Notes: generated by a model from the sequence alone, not told the origin. Shown: positions 41,889-51,960, counted from the first letter of the stretch. The stretch is DNA of 64,000 nucleotides from Aquicella siphonis (GCF_902459485.1 NZ_LR699119.1:1178001-1242000); one strand, 5' to 3'. Numbers and translations are program-made.

Positions 41889-42773
41889 CTATAATACTTT
41901 CCCCTCACCTGTAGAAAGAATTTTTTGCCTGGTCAATTTCGCCAGGATACGCCCTATGCCGGGGCGCATTTCCGAGCGATGCAAAATCATGTCAATAGCG
42001 CCGTGTTTCAGCAAAAATTCACTGCGCTGGAAACCTTCAGGCAGCTTCTCGCGCACAGTCTGTTCAATCACGCGCGGACCCGCAAAACCAATCAGGGCAT
42101 CAGGCTCAGCGATAATAACATCTCCCAGCATGGCGAGGCTTGCGGATACACCACCCATGGTTGGATCCGTCAGTACCGAAATATAAGGAATACCCTGTTC
42201 GGATAATTGAGCCAGCGCTGCGCTGACTTTCGCCATTTGCATCAGCGATATCAACGCCTCCTGCATGCGGGCGCCGCCGCTTGCAGAAAAGCACACCAGT
42301 GGTGCGTTCATTTCTATGGCTGTATTAACTGCGCGCGCAAAACGTTCGCCAACCGCCGCGCCCATAGATCCTCCGATAAAGCCGTATTCAAAGGCTGCCG
42401 CAACAACGGGCATGGACAGCAATTGCCCCCGCATCACTATCAGCGCTTCTTTTTCACCAGTATCCTTTTGCGCGGCGGACAGGCGATCCTTGTACTTTTT
42501 CAAATCCCTAAACTTGAGTCTGTCTTCAGGGCCGATTTCTGCGCCAATTTCCAGCATGGAATCGGGATCTAGAAAATAATCCATGCGCCTGCGGGCACTG
42601 ATACGCATGTGATAATCACACTTGGGGCAAACTTCCAGGTTTCTTTCCAGTTCAGACCGGTATAATACGGCATTACACTTATCACATTTGGACCATAAAC
42701 CCTCAGGCACACCTTTTTTGGTACTGGCACCTGTTCTAATCCGTGAAGGCAGCAATTTTTTAAACCAATTCAT
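41889..42773 (-). CDS. accD: Acetyl-CoA carboxylase carboxyltransferase subunit beta
   Basis: AccD with AccA transfers the carboxyl group from biotin to acetyl-CoA, the first committed step of fatty acid synthesis. 294 residues. The N-terminal zinc finger is CDKCNAVLY ... VCPKCDYH, and the carboxyltransferase core has [20 protein letters not shown] and [14 protein letters not shown], with [18 protein letters not shown]. It is cotranscribed, probably, with truA upstream (55-base gap) and dedD downstream. Confidence 0.96.
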   Translation of the reverse strand: MNWFKKLLPSRIRTGASTKKGVPEGLWSKCDKCNAVLYRSELERNLEVCPKCDYHMRISARRRMDYFLDPDSMLEIGAEIGPEDRLKFRDLKKYKDRLSAAQKDTGEKEALIVMRGQLLSMPVVAAAFEYGFIGGSMGAAVGERFARAVNTAIEMNAPLVCFSASGGARMQEALISLMQMAKVSAALAQLSEQGIPYISVLTDPTMGGVSASLAMLGDVIIAEPDALIGFAGPRVIEQTVREKLPEGFQRSEFLLKHGAIDMILHRSEMRPGIGRILAKLTRQKILSTGEGKVL

Positions 42774-42828
42774 AAGGTTACCTTATATTCTCTCATCGTT
42801 GAACAAATCAAGGACACATGGAGCGGCA

Positions 42829-43605
42829 TTATATCAAAAACACAGGATCCGACACTGGAAAAATATAGGGCTCTGGATAAAGCACACGCGTGAGGTACAG
42901 ACCATCTGCCGGAGCGGTTTCAGCAGCTGCACGCCGATTCCTGGCCTGAAGGACTTCAAACATCCATTCCGGCTCCCGGGTATTTGAACCGATTTTAACC
43001 AGTGTTCCCGCTATGTTGCGAACCATATGATGCAGGAATGCGTTGGCCTGTATTTCGATCACAACAAAATCACCCTGGCGCGAAATGGAAAACTCCGTGA
43101 CATTGCGCATCGGGGATTTGGAGTTACACTGGGATGAGCGAAAGGAGCTGAAATCCTGTTCGCCAATCAAATGCCTGCCAGCTTCACGCATACGCTCTAT
43201 ATCCAATGGATAGTAATGCCATGTGACCCTGTGGTTCAAAATGGCTGGGCGGATGGGATGGTTGTAAATCACGTAACGATAGCGGCGCGCTGTGGCGGTA
43301 AATCGGGCGTGAAAATGATAATCAACCTGTTTTGCCCAGCGAACCACTATAGAGGATGGCAAGTGAGAATTCGTTCCCCATATCCACGCATCAATGTGGC
43401 GTTTGGCACGGGTATCAAAATGCACGACCTGGCCTGTCGCATGCACATTCGCATCCGTGCGTCCCGCACAGAAAAGAAAAACGGGCTCATTCGCGACAAT
43501 GGACAGGGCTTCTTCCAGTTTACCCTGTATAGTTGGCAAACTGCGCTGGCCCTGCCAGCCGTAATAACCGTGACCATTATATTCAATGCCGAGTGCAATG
43601 CGCAT
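42829..43605 (-). CDS. truA: tRNA pseudouridine(38-40) synthase TruA
   Basis: 258 residues. It isomerises U38-U40 in the anticodon stem-loop of tRNAs. The catalytic aspartate is in CAGRTDANVHATGQVVHFD. Other family segments are RIALGIEYNGHGYYGWQ at the N-terminus, RRYRYVIYNHPIRP, and FLHHMVRNIAGTLVKIG. The start lies three bases after the fimV-like stop; the asd-fimV-truA-accD order is typical for Pseudomonas and relatives, where trpF may intervene; trpF is missing here. Confidence 0.95.
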   Translation of the reverse strand: MRIALGIEYNGHGYYGWQGQRSLPTIQGKLEEALSIVANEPVFLFCAGRTDANVHATGQVVHFDTRAKRHIDAWIWGTNSHLPSSIVVRWAKQVDYHFHARFTATARRYRYVIYNHPIRPAILNHRVTWHYYPLDIERMREAGRHLIGEQDFSSFRSSQCNSKSPMRNVTEFSISRQGDFVVIEIQANAFLHHMVRNIAGTLVKIGSNTREPEWMFEVLQARNRRAAAETAPADGLYLTRVLYPEPYIFPVSDPVFLI

Positions 43606-43608
43606 ATG

Positions 43609-43977
43609 TTAAATCTGAATCATCAGTTGTTGTGCTTCCTGCTGCTGAGACGCACTGCCTTGCTCTGCGACATAATGCAATATGGTTTTTGCCAGGTCAT
43701 TTTTGCCGGATTCAATATATGCGCGCGCCAGATCCAGCTGAGTCGCGATGATATCATCACCCGAGATGGCGGTCAGGTCATGCCATTCTGACGAGCGATC
43801 CGCAGACTGAAAACCGAGACTGGCTGTTTGCGCGGCACTGTTTGCAGGCAAGACGATCTTTCGGGATGGCGGTGGTTTTCTGAAAATGAAATACAAACCG
43901 ATGGCAAGCATAAACAGCGAACCTGCTCCAATAGACACCAGCAAAATGAGATAGCTTTTAATAATCAGTAATATCAT
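43609..43977 (-). CDS. Short FimV/HubP-like protein (C-terminal domain only)
   Basis: 122 residues. It has one transmembrane helix (LILLVSIGAGSLFMLAIGLYFIF) and a C-terminal segment ATQLDLARAYIESGKNDLAK, then ILHYVAEQGSASQQQEA, which is the FimV C-terminal (TPR-like) domain. It sits exactly where fimV lies in Pseudomonas and relatives, between asd and truA. The LysM and the large acidic repeats of full-length FimV/HubP (over 600 residues) are missing. It is therefore a naturally shortened FimV, keeping the membrane anchor and the cytoplasmic partner-binding end. It overlaps asd by four bases (ATGA). Confidence 0.8.
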   Translation of the reverse strand: MILLIIKSYLILLVSIGAGSLFMLAIGLYFIFRKPPPSRKIVLPANSAAQTASLGFQSADRSSEWHDLTAISGDDIIATQLDLARAYIESGKNDLAKTILHYVAEQGSASQQQEAQQLMIQI

Positions 43978-44993
43978 AGCGGCGAATAGTGTTCGATTAA
44001 ATGTTCGGCAATCTGGACAGCGTTGGTCGCCGCCCCCTTGCGCAAGTTGTCAGATACAATCCAGAGATTCAAGCCTCTCGTGTGAGAGATGTCTTCGCGC
44101 ACACGGCCGATATGAACATGGTCATTCCCGGTCGCGTCCACTACCGGTGTCGCGTAAGGAAATTTGCCTGTAACAAGTCTGACACCAGGCGCACTGGCAA
44201 GAATTTTCAAAGCCTGATCAGTCGAGATTTTTTCCCTTGTTTCAATATGGACCGATGCCGAGTGACCGCATACCACCGGCACGCGGACCGCGGTTGGATT
44301 GATGGCAAGCGTGCGGTCATCGTAGATTTTTTGCATCTCCCACACGATTTTCATTTCCTCCCGCGTGTAACCATTATCTTGGAATTCATCGATATGAGGC
44401 AGGATGTTAAATGCAATCTGCTGCGAATAAACCCGGGGCTGTATGTGTTGATGATCCAACAGTTGACGGCTTTGTTCCGTGAGTTCCGCTACCGCTTCCT
44501 TGCCGGTTCCGGATACAGACTGATAAGTGGCGACATTGATACGCTCTATACCCACTGCGTCATAAATGGGCTTTAATCCCACTGCGATCGGGATAGTGTT
44601 GCAATTAGGGTTAGCGATAATGTTACGTTTGCGAAAGCCTGCAAGAGCATCAAGATTCACTTCAGGCACGAGCAAAGGAACATCTTCATGATTGCGGTAA
44701 TAAAAACTCTTGTCTATGACCACATTCCCCGCCGCTGCCGCCTTGGGCGCATATTCTGCGGCCAGGTCATTGCCCACGCAAAAAAATGCAATACGGGTGC
44801 GCGTGAAGTCAAACGAAGACAAGTCTTGTATGCGATACTGTTCTCCGCGAAAAGTAATATGCTTGCCTGATGATTGCTGGCTGGCAAGAGGGAACAACTG
44901 ATTGACTGGAAAGTTTCTCTCCGCGAGCAGAGACAATAAAGTGGTGCCGACCAAGCCGGTTGCGCCAACAATCGCGATGGAATAATTTTTCAT
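43974..44993 (-). CDS. asd: Aspartate-semialdehyde dehydrogenase
   Basis: 339 residues; reduces aspartyl-4-phosphate to the semialdehyde, the branch point to lysine/diaminopimelate, threonine and methionine. The NADP-binding GATGLVGTTLL is at the N-terminus, the catalytic cysteine in IANPNCNTIPIAVGL, and the later SVSGTGKEAVAEL and the histidine segment VPVVCGHSASVHIET are present. The RIQDL and FPLASQQSSG segments place it with the gammaproteobacterial Asd2-type. It is followed by fimV-like, truA and accD in one run. Confidence 0.95.
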   Translation of the reverse strand: MKNYSIAIVGATGLVGTTLLSLLAERNFPVNQLFPLASQQSSGKHITFRGEQYRIQDLSSFDFTRTRIAFFCVGNDLAAEYAPKAAAAGNVVIDKSFYYRNHEDVPLLVPEVNLDALAGFRKRNIIANPNCNTIPIAVGLKPIYDAVGIERINVATYQSVSGTGKEAVAELTEQSRQLLDHQHIQPRVYSQQIAFNILPHIDEFQDNGYTREEMKIVWEMQKIYDDRTLAINPTAVRVPVVCGHSASVHIETREKISTDQALKILASAPGVRLVTGKFPYATPVVDATGNDHVHIGRVREDISHTRGLNLWIVSDNLRKGAATNAVQIAEHLIEHYSPL

Positions 44994-45014
44994 GGGTTTC
45001 TTGCTCCAACTGCA

Positions 45015-45914
45015 CTATGTTGATTTTGCCTGTTCAATGCCCTGCAGCCAGGCACTGATGGTTCCCCCTATCAGCCGGGGATTGCTTTCCTGTGCAAGAT
45101 GCAATTCTTCGCCGATATCAACGACTTCCAGGTTAGGCAGGTTATCCTTGGCCCAGATAACGGTTGCAATGGACGTAATGAATCCAGGTACGGAATAAAG
45201 CATTAGTTTAGGCAGCCTGGAATGCTTGAGTTTTTCGGAATAATCAGCAATCAGCTTATCGATGCGTGTTTTTCCCTGCCCGTTTGGCAACTCCCTGAGA
45301 TATTGCAGGATAGGTTTGCCGGCACCTTCCTGCAAAAATGGCTGCCGATAATTCTGCATTTCTTCTTCAGTCAATTGCCGCATGACATTCTGCGGAATGA
45401 TCTTGTCAACGAAGGCGCTGCCATTCATGACAAAGTCCGACACATTTTCCATACCCTGCAAGGCGATCAGTTGCTCCTGGAACGGCAGGGAAATATCGTT
45501 TTCATTCAGGGAACGCAAAAATGCCTCGTAAAAAACAAGCCCTCTGCAATTCCTTTCATGCCGCATCGCATAATCCAATCCTATCAGCGACCCCCAGCCA
45601 TGCATGACGATAGTGATATTTTTGAGACCCAGCGTTTCGATGAACTTTTCGATATAACGAATATGATCAAAGACAGTATAGTCAATATCCGGTTTGTCCG
45701 AATGGCCGAAACCGATCAGATCTGGCGCGATACAGCGTCCCAGCTGTGTCAGATGGGGAATGACATTTCGCCATAAATAACTAGACGTGGGTATGCCGTG
45801 CAAAAACAGGATGGGGCTTCCTTCTCCCGCTTCCACATAATGCATCCTGGAACCATACACCTCAATGTATTGGGACGGCAATTGCACTGTGTGGAAAATC
45901 CGTTCGTTTACCAT
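45015..45914 (-). CDS. Haloalkane dehalogenase homologue lacking the catalytic Asp and halide-binding Asn
   Basis: 299 residues from the ATG at 45914 (AAGGA site upstream). It is an alpha/beta hydrolase close to haloalkane dehalogenases such as DhaA: HGIPTSSYLWRNVIPHL, MHGWGSLIGLDYA, LVFYEAF, LHLAQESNPRLIGG. At the DhaA catalytic positions it has Ile41 (Asn), Gly106 (nucleophile Asp), Trp107, Glu130 and His272. The last three are kept, while the nucleophile and the halide-binding Asn are lost. It cannot use the normal dehalogenase mechanism, so it may be inactive, binding-only or changed in function. It lies ten bases downstream of the GDH gene and is probably cotranscribed with it. Confidence 0.85.
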   Translation of the reverse strand: MVNERIFHTVQLPSQYIEVYGSRMHYVEAGEGSPILFLHGIPTSSYLWRNVIPHLTQLGRCIAPDLIGFGHSDKPDIDYTVFDHIRYIEKFIETLGLKNITIVMHGWGSLIGLDYAMRHERNCRGLVFYEAFLRSLNENDISLPFQEQLIALQGMENVSDFVMNGSAFVDKIIPQNVMRQLTEEEMQNYRQPFLQEGAGKPILQYLRELPNGQGKTRIDKLIADYSEKLKHSRLPKLMLYSVPGFITSIATVIWAKDNLPNLEVVDIGEELHLAQESNPRLIGGTISAWLQGIEQAKST

Positions 45915-45924
45915 ATTATCATCC

Positions 45925-48900
45925 TTATGCTGCCTGGGCAAAATCGAACAATTCTCTCAGCACAACAGAGTATGTCACAAATCCGACAGCATCGCTTGAT
46001 TTGATATCTGCCAGAAGTTTTTGCCAGCGTTCCATTAAAAACTGATATCGATGTATCCAGAAATCAATGCGGTCATTGATACTTTTATCTTTCACTTCTT
46101 TTGACTTCATTGTCAGAATACGAGTGCTCAGCTTGCGCTGCACACGATCGAGATCATCCCTAAAACCGGCGCGCGCCAATTCATCCCACTGGTTTTCAAC
46201 GACATAGGAATTCATCAGCTCACGCAGCCAATTTAATTCAAGGCGGTTGCCGATCAGATAATAGGTTTTTGCCACCTCTGTCAAGTCCAGGTCATACTTT
46301 TGCGCGGCTTCCACAATATCCAGAGAAGTGAACAAGGTATTGCATCCAGCAATGCTCTTTGCCAGCTTGTCCGGCACGCCCTGATCAATCAGGTAATTGA
46401 CCGCCGCGTCATAAGCTTCCTTATCCATGCCGTCCAGCACTTGCGGGAGCCGCCTGCTTAATTCATTGATATGCGGAGCAAAGTCATCTATGGTTTTTTG
46501 TATATCCAAGCTGGGCTTGCGATTGCGTAAAAGCCAGCGCGTGGCGCGACGTATCAGATAATAGATCTGCAGCATCATTCTATACTGAATATGCTGGCCG
46601 ACTTTGAAGTCCAGAGCCATGATTTGCTGCCACAGTTCTTCCATATGGAAAATGTTTTCGGCAATCGAGTACGCGCGTATGATGAAGGCGACGGAAGCAC
46701 CGGTTTCCCGCTGCAGCCTCTCCACAAAATTAATTCCCATGCGGTCAGTAATGCTCTTGCATAACTGAGTGGCGATGATTTCCCTGCGCAAGCTGTGTTC
46801 CTGCATTTGAGGCAGGTATTTTTCGCGCAGTGGCTTGGGAAAAGCTGTCAGCAGAAACTTGCCGAAATAGGGATCTTCCGGAACATCGCTGGCCAAAATG
46901 TCTTGTTTCAAATACATCTTGCAATAAGCAAGCAGCATGGCAATTTCAGGCCGTGTCAGCGGTTTATTGCCGGCCTTGCGTTCCAGCAGGGTTTTGTCAT
47001 CAGGCAAATATTCCAGCTTGCGATCCAACCGCCCTGTTTTCTCAAGATCATTCATATACTGTCTGAATAAATCGATGGTCTGCTGGGCAACCGAGGTTTC
47101 CAGACTAAGCATTTGTGTCTGATCATAATTGTCTAATAAAACCAGCGCCGCGACCTCATCAGTCATTTTTTCCAGCAGTTTGTTGCGCTGTTCAAGCGTC
47201 ATTTCGCCGTCCGCCATCAGCCGGTTGAGCAGGATTTTGATGTTAACCTCATGGTCCGAGCAGTCAACGCCTGCGGAATTATCGATAAAATCAGTGTTGA
47301 CGATACCGCCTTGCAGTGAGTATTCAATACGCGCGAGCTGAGTCATTCCCAGGTTTCCGCCTTCCGCGATGACACGCGCGTTTAACTCCGTCGCGTCTAT
47401 GCGTATGCCATCATTGGTTCTGTCACCCACATCAAGATGTGATTCCTGGGTGGACTTGACAAATGTCCCAATGCCGCCATTCCAGATAAGGTCCACGGGT
47501 GCCTTGATCATGGCGCGGATTAATTCGTTTGGAACCATCGAGTCTTTCTTTGTGTTCAGAATATGCTTGATTTCGGGTGTCAGCTTGATGGATTTGGCGG
47601 AACGATCGAAAACACCGCCGCCCACGGAAATCAGCTGGGGGTTGTAATCTTTCCAGGAGGATCGCGGCAAGTGAAACAAGCGTTTGCGTTCTTCATAACT
47701 CAGTGCAGGATCCGGATCGGGGTCCAGAAAGATATGCATATGATTAAACGCGCCTATAAGTTTAGTGTGTCTTGAGAGCAGCATGCCGTTTCCAAACACA
47801 TCCCCGCTCATGTCGCCTATGCCGACAACAGTGAAATCATCATTTTCCGGATCGATATTCAGCTCGCGAAAATGACGTTTTACCGAAACCCACACGCCGC
47901 GAGAAGTAATCCCCATTTTTTTATGGTCATATCCGGCGGAGCCGCCGGAAGCAAACGCATCACCCAGCCAGAAATCGTATTTTTGCGCGATGCCATTGGC
48001 GATATCCGAAAATGTCGCCGTGCCCTTGTCTGCCGCCACAACCAGGTAAGGATCATCACCATCATATCTCACCACGTCAGCCGGGGGAACGGTGGCGCCC
48101 TCCTTGATATTGTCGGTAATATCCAGCAGTCCCGAAATGAATATGGAATAACAGTGTATGACTTCTTTCATGTAATCATCGCGCGTCATTTCCGGGGTGA
48201 GCGCCGTCTTGACAACGAACCCGCCCTTCGCGCCTTCGGGAACAATAACTGTGTTTTTGACCTGTTGGGCTTTCATCAAGCCCAGGATTTCCGTGCGGAA
48301 ATCCTCTCGCCGGTCGGACCAGCGCAGGCCGCCGCGCGCCACTTTGCCTGCGCGCAAGTGCACACCCTCAACCCGGGGCGAATAGACAAATATTTCATAT
48401 CGGGGACGCGGCAAGGGAAGATCTGAAATTTTTGCCGGGTCGAATTTGAAAGAGAGATAGGGTTTTTCGATGCCTTCGGCCGATTTCTGAAAATAATTAG
48501 TGCGAATGGTGGCCTGAATCAATTCCAGCAGTCTGCGAATAATGCGGTCCTCATCCAGACTGGCAACCGAATCCAGCATCTTTTCGATATAATCAATCAG
48601 CTCCTTGGGATCAGACCGTTGGTTCTCGTCACATGCGGGATCAAAGCGCAGTAAAAAGAGCTGTACCAGCGCCATGGCAAGTCCGGCATTGTTAATCAGC
48701 GCCTTTTCTATATAATTCTGGCTGAATGTAAATCCCGTCTGGCGCAGATATTTGGTATAGGCGCGTAATGCCGATGTTTGCTGGCAGGTCAGACCGGCTT
48801 CTAATACCAGACGATTAAATCCGTCATTTTCCGCTTTTCCGAACCAGATTTTAGTGAAAGCATCCTGGAAAATATCCTTGATATCGTCAATATCGATGTC

Positions 48901-50772
48901 TTTGTTGATGGCATATGTCATATTGAAATCATTGATCCAGATATGCTTGCCATCCCTGAATTTCAATTCATGCGGCCGTTCGCCAATAATTTTCAGGCCC
49001 ATATTCTCCAGGATAGGAAGGACATCGGAAAGAACAATGGTCTGTTCGGCGTGAAAGAGTTTCAGGTTCAATGTGTTATTATCATTGGATTTTGAAAAAA
49101 GCATGCCTAACGGACGCGCGTCAGACAGGGATTCGATTTTTTCGATATCATCCAGCGCTTCATGAACTGAGTAATCTTCAATATAGCTGGCGGGAAATGC
49201 CTTCTGATATTTACCATAATACCTGAGACCTTCGGCTTCGCCATAATGCTCCACCAGCCGGTCTTTCAAATCATCCGACCAGGAGCGCGACACTGTAATC
49301 AGTTTCTTTTCAATTTCAGCCAGGTCAAATTCCACGGGAATTTTTGGATTGACGCGGATGAGAAAGTGAATGCGCGCCAGTACTGAATCAGAAAAATAAG
49401 TTGTGAAAGTGCAGTCAATCCCTTTAAAGGCCTGCATCAGGATTTCCTGCATCGCCAAAGCAAGGTCCGTGTCGAAAATTTCCCTTGGAACATACACCAA
49501 GCAGGAAAAATAACGGTAATAAGCATCGCGGCGCACCAGCAGCCGTATGCGTTTGCGCTCTTTCAGCTGTATGATGCCCAGTGTCAATTCCATTAATTCT
49601 TCATGAGTGGCCTGGAACAAATCATCGCGAGGAAGCGTTTCCAGAATATGGACCGCTTCCTTGCCGTCGTGACTGTCCGGCGGAAAACCCAGGTCTTCGA
49701 GCACCTTGTCAACCTTATGGCGCAGGAATGGAATTTGACGGGGACTGGAATGATAGGCCGTGGAGGTATATAACCCGATGAAGCGATGTTCGCCTGTCAG
49801 TTCGCCTTTGTCATTAAAAATTTTGACACCAATGTAATCCGTATATGCCTGGCGATGAACCGTCGAGGTGGTATTGGTTTTGGCTATGATCAGAATATTT
49901 TTAGATAAAGCCATTTTTCGCGCTTGCGGCGGCAGTTCGGCATAGGTTTTTGATGTTGTGCTAAACGTTTCATCGCGCAGCACACCCAATCCCGAACCTG
50001 GAACAATTTGCAAGGCGCGGTTGGTGCCATTGCCTATCAGTTTATAGTCGCGGGCACCCAGAAAAGTAAAATTGTTGTTGATGAGCCAGCGTAAAAAATC
50101 ACGTGATTCGGCAAGCTCTGCCTGGTCAACATTAGTGTGAGGATTGTTTTCCAGTTCGCTCAGACACTCTTCCACACGATTTACCATCTTGCGCCAGTCC
50201 GCGACGGAAACACGCACATCACTGAGAACGCTGCCAATTTCCTGTTCCAGTTCCATCATGGTGTTCTTGTCAGTCAGCCTGTCAATTTCTATATATATTG
50301 GCGCCTCACCAGTAGTATGTTCATCCATGGTGGCGGGCGTCGCAATATCCGTGATTTTATGATGGGCATCCCGTTTAACCTTGAATCCGCCGAAATGGAT
50401 GATAAAGTGAATCTGATAACCAAACCGGTTGACAACCATGCGGGATGAATCGACAAGAAACGGAATATCATCATGTGAAATCTGTATGATTGTATGCGAC
50501 GATGACCAGCCGTCTTTTTCCTTGTCCGGATTAAATATACGAATCTTGGCTTCACCGGGCGCGCGCTGCTGAATGTATTTCCAATGTGACAGTAAAATAC
50601 CATACAAATCAGCAATCGGCCGGTTTTTCAAATCGTCGACAGCGGACGAGGCATAATACCGTTGAGCGAAAATCTCAAGCAAACGCACATCTTTTTCATG
50701 GGCGTTATCTTGAATATAGGTCTTCAATTGATTGATGATGTTTTGGCATTCGCCATTATTGGCACCGGTCAT
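45925..50772 (-). CDS. NAD-specific glutamate dehydrogenase, large (about 180 kDa) type
   Basis: 1615 residues, the size of the large NAD-GDH class (GdhB of Pseudomonas, also in Legionellales). It oxidatively deaminates glutamate to 2-oxoglutarate and ammonia, feeding amino-acid carbon to the TCA cycle. The N-terminal third holds ACT-like regulatory domains; the catalytic part includes the substrate-binding AGKVARGGLRWSDRREDFRT and VPEGAKGGFVV, the NAD-domain segments VVGIGDMSGDVFGNG and VIAEGGNLGMTQ, and a helical C-terminal region. A GGGAG ribosome-binding site precedes the ATG. It fits an amino-acid-feeding intracellular lifestyle. The homologue of a dehalogenase follows directly. Confidence 0.95.
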   Translation of the reverse strand: MTGANNGECQNIINQLKTYIQDNAHEKDVRLLEIFAQRYYASSAVDDLKNRPIADLYGILLSHWKYIQQRAPGEAKIRIFNPDKEKDGWSSSHTIIQISHDDIPFLVDSSRMVVNRFGYQIHFIIHFGGFKVKRDAHHKITDIATPATMDEHTTGEAPIYIEIDRLTDKNTMMELEQEIGSVLSDVRVSVADWRKMVNRVEECLSELENNPHTNVDQAELAESRDFLRWLINNNFTFLGARDYKLIGNGTNRALQIVPGSGLGVLRDETFSTTSKTYAELPPQARKMALSKNILIIAKTNTTSTVHRQAYTDYIGVKIFNDKGELTGEHRFIGLYTSTAYHSSPRQIPFLRHKVDKVLEDLGFPPDSHDGKEAVHILETLPRDDLFQATHEELMELTLGIIQLKERKRIRLLVRRDAYYRYFSCLVYVPREIFDTDLALAMQEILMQAFKGIDCTFTTYFSDSVLARIHFLIRVNPKIPVEFDLAEIEKKLITVSRSWSDDLKDRLVEHYGEAEGLRYYGKYQKAFPASYIEDYSVHEALDDIEKIESLSDARPLGMLFSKSNDNNTLNLKLFHAEQTIVLSDVLPILENMGLKIIGERPHELKFRDGKHIWINDFNMTYAINKDIDIDDIKDIFQDAFTKIWFGKAENDGFNRLVLEAGLTCQQTSALRAYTKYLRQTGFTFSQNYIEKALINNAGLAMALVQLFLLRFDPACDENQRSDPKELIDYIEKMLDSVASLDEDRIIRRLLELIQATIRTNYFQKSAEGIEKPYLSFKFDPAKISDLPLPRPRYEIFVYSPRVEGVHLRAGKVARGGLRWSDRREDFRTEILGLMKAQQVKNTVIVPEGAKGGFVVKTALTPEMTRDDYMKEVIHCYSIFISGLLDITDNIKEGATVPPADVVRYDGDDPYLVVAADKGTATFSDIANGIAQKYDFWLGDAFASGGSAGYDHKKMGITSRGVWVSVKRHFRELNIDPENDDFTVVGIGDMSGDVFGNGMLLSRHTKLIGAFNHMHIFLDPDPDPALSYEERKRLFHLPRSSWKDYNPQLISVGGGVFDRSAKSIKLTPEIKHILNTKKDSMVPNELIRAMIKAPVDLIWNGGIGTFVKSTQESHLDVGDRTNDGIRIDATELNARVIAEGGNLGMTQLARIEYSLQGGIVNTDFIDNSAGVDCSDHEVNIKILLNRLMADGEMTLEQRNKLLEKMTDEVAALVLLDNYDQTQMLSLETSVAQQTIDLFRQYMNDLEKTGRLDRKLEYLPDDKTLLERKAGNKPLTRPEIAMLLAYCKMYLKQDILASDVPEDPYFGKFLLTAFPKPLREKYLPQMQEHSLRREIIATQLCKSITDRMGINFVERLQRETGASVAFIIRAYSIAENIFHMEELWQQIMALDFKVGQHIQYRMMLQIYYLIRRATRWLLRNRKPSLDIQKTIDDFAPHINELSRRLPQVLDGMDKEAYDAAVNYLIDQGVPDKLAKSIAGCNTLFTSLDIVEAAQKYDLDLTEVAKTYYLIGNRLELNWLRELMNSYVVENQWDELARAGFRDDLDRVQRKLSTRILTMKSKEVKDKSINDRIDFWIHRYQFLMERWQKLLADIKSSDAVGFVTYSVVLRELFDFAQAA

Positions 50773-50870
50773 GTCTGCTCCCGCTTTGCAATATTATTTG
50801 TAGGGCCACGCTCTTACCCTGCTCTTTGAAAATGTAACAGCACAAATTTTAGTCCCATGAGGCTTAAATC

Positions 50871-51527
50871 TCAACGAAGATAAACAGGAAGAGCTTCAGA
50901 AGCCTTAATCCACCTGCCCTGCTCAAGACTGACTGCGGCAAGCTGTAACACTGCCTCCGCTGTGGGCGCTAATGCCGCATAAACCGCCTGCGGAGCCCAG
51001 CCTAGCCGTGTACAAATGACCTTTTCATGCTTGTCCCAGCCGTCTCCGGCACCAACCCAGTCATTCGTGTCCGGTCTGCTAATATCCATGGGTGCACATA
51101 ATTGTTCTTTCCCATCCAATATCATCAGTCCCTGCTCGCCGACTTGATACCGGGCCCAGTATAACTGCTCCATACGCGCATCCACTGCGACTAATACCTT
51201 TGTACATTGTTGCGCCAGCAAAGCGGTCTGGGCAAGCGCAGCCAGAGAAGAAACCGGAATAACAGGCTTCTGACCGGCAAACCCCAAGCCCTGGGCGACA
51301 CTATTGGCAATGCGTACCCCGGTAAAACTGCCCGGTCCGCAGCCATAGGCAACAGCATCCAGATCATTTATCGTCAGAGCACCCGCACTCAGGATTTCCT
51401 GAATAAGCGGCAGGATCATGCGGGCTTGCTGCATGGGGGCGATATGGTGACTGGAAATGACTTGGCGATCATTCTGTAGCGCGATTGAACAGGCATTAAA
51501 GGACGTTTCCAAGGCCAGTATTTTCAT
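50871..51527 (-). CDS. tsaB: tRNA threonylcarbamoyladenosine biosynthesis protein TsaB
   Basis: 218 residues from the ATG at 51527, the normal family start directly before KILALETSFNACSIAL; a longer frame begins at 51605 without family match. The ASKHA-fold segments MILPLIQEILS, YGCGPGSFTGVRIA and SLAALAQTAL are clear. TsaB forms the TsaBDE complex with TsaD, attaching threonylcarbamoyl to A37 of ANN-decoding tRNAs. It is 98 bases upstream of fdxA's end on the same strand. Confidence 0.95.
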   Translation of the reverse strand: MKILALETSFNACSIALQNDRQVISSHHIAPMQQARMILPLIQEILSAGALTINDLDAVAYGCGPGSFTGVRIANSVAQGLGFAGQKPVIPVSSLAALAQTALLAQQCTKVLVAVDARMEQLYWARYQVGEQGLMILDGKEQLCAPMDISRPDTNDWVGAGDGWDKHEKVICTRLGWAPQAVYAALAPTAEAVLQLAAVSLEQGRWIKASEALPVYLR

Positions 51528-51624
51528 CCTGATACCTGCTTCGCGGAATATAATGCCTGGAACAGCCGTTCTTCTGGTTTTATCATCCGGCTGGTGAGCT
51601 GCCAACAGATATAAATGATAGTAT

Positions 51625-51960
51625 TTATTTTGGCCATTCTTTCTCGAGATACTGAAGTTTATCTTCTATTTCCGTCCACTGGTCTGCATCAGCAGGTGCA
51701 TCCTTACGGCGGTTGATATTAGGCCATTTTTCGGAAAGCTCGGCGTTTAATGGCAGGTATGACTGATATTTGTCAGGCAGATCATCTTCAGAATAAATGG
51801 CGTTAACAGGACACTCAGGTTCGCATAATGCACAGTCTATGCATTCGGTGGGATTAATAACAAGAAAATTAGGACCTTCATAAAAACAGTCGACCGGACA
51901 AACTTCCACGCAGTCGGTATATTTACAGCGTATGCACTTTTCGGTTACAACAAATGTCAT
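51625..51960 (-). CDS. fdxA: Ferredoxin FdxA (7Fe-8S type)
   Basis: 111 residues. Two cluster motifs are visible: [19 protein letters not shown] and [16 protein letters not shown]. The spacing of the first motif, with CP followed by VDCF, is that of the Azotobacter ferredoxin I family, which carries one [3Fe-4S] and one [4Fe-4S] cluster, with the long acidic C-terminal tail seen here ([18 protein letters not shown]). It serves as a low-potential electron carrier. It lies between tsaB and the tRNA-Leu gene, all on the minus strand. Confidence 0.94.
   Translation of the reverse strand: MTFVVTEKCIRCKYTDCVEVCPVDCFYEGPNFLVINPTECIDCALCEPECPVNAIYSEDDLPDKYQSYLPLNAELSEKWPNINRRKDAPADADQWTEIEDKLQYLEKEWPK

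Noticed and set aside
43171-44576. Long antisense ORFs (206 and 191 residues) over truA, fimV-like and asd
   Set aside because: The sense genes are unmistakable; antisense ORFs of this length arise from codon bias in the sense strand.
47872-48426. 184-residue ORF antisense to the glutamate dehydrogenase gene
   Set aside because: Shadow of a conserved catalytic region; no independent coding signal.
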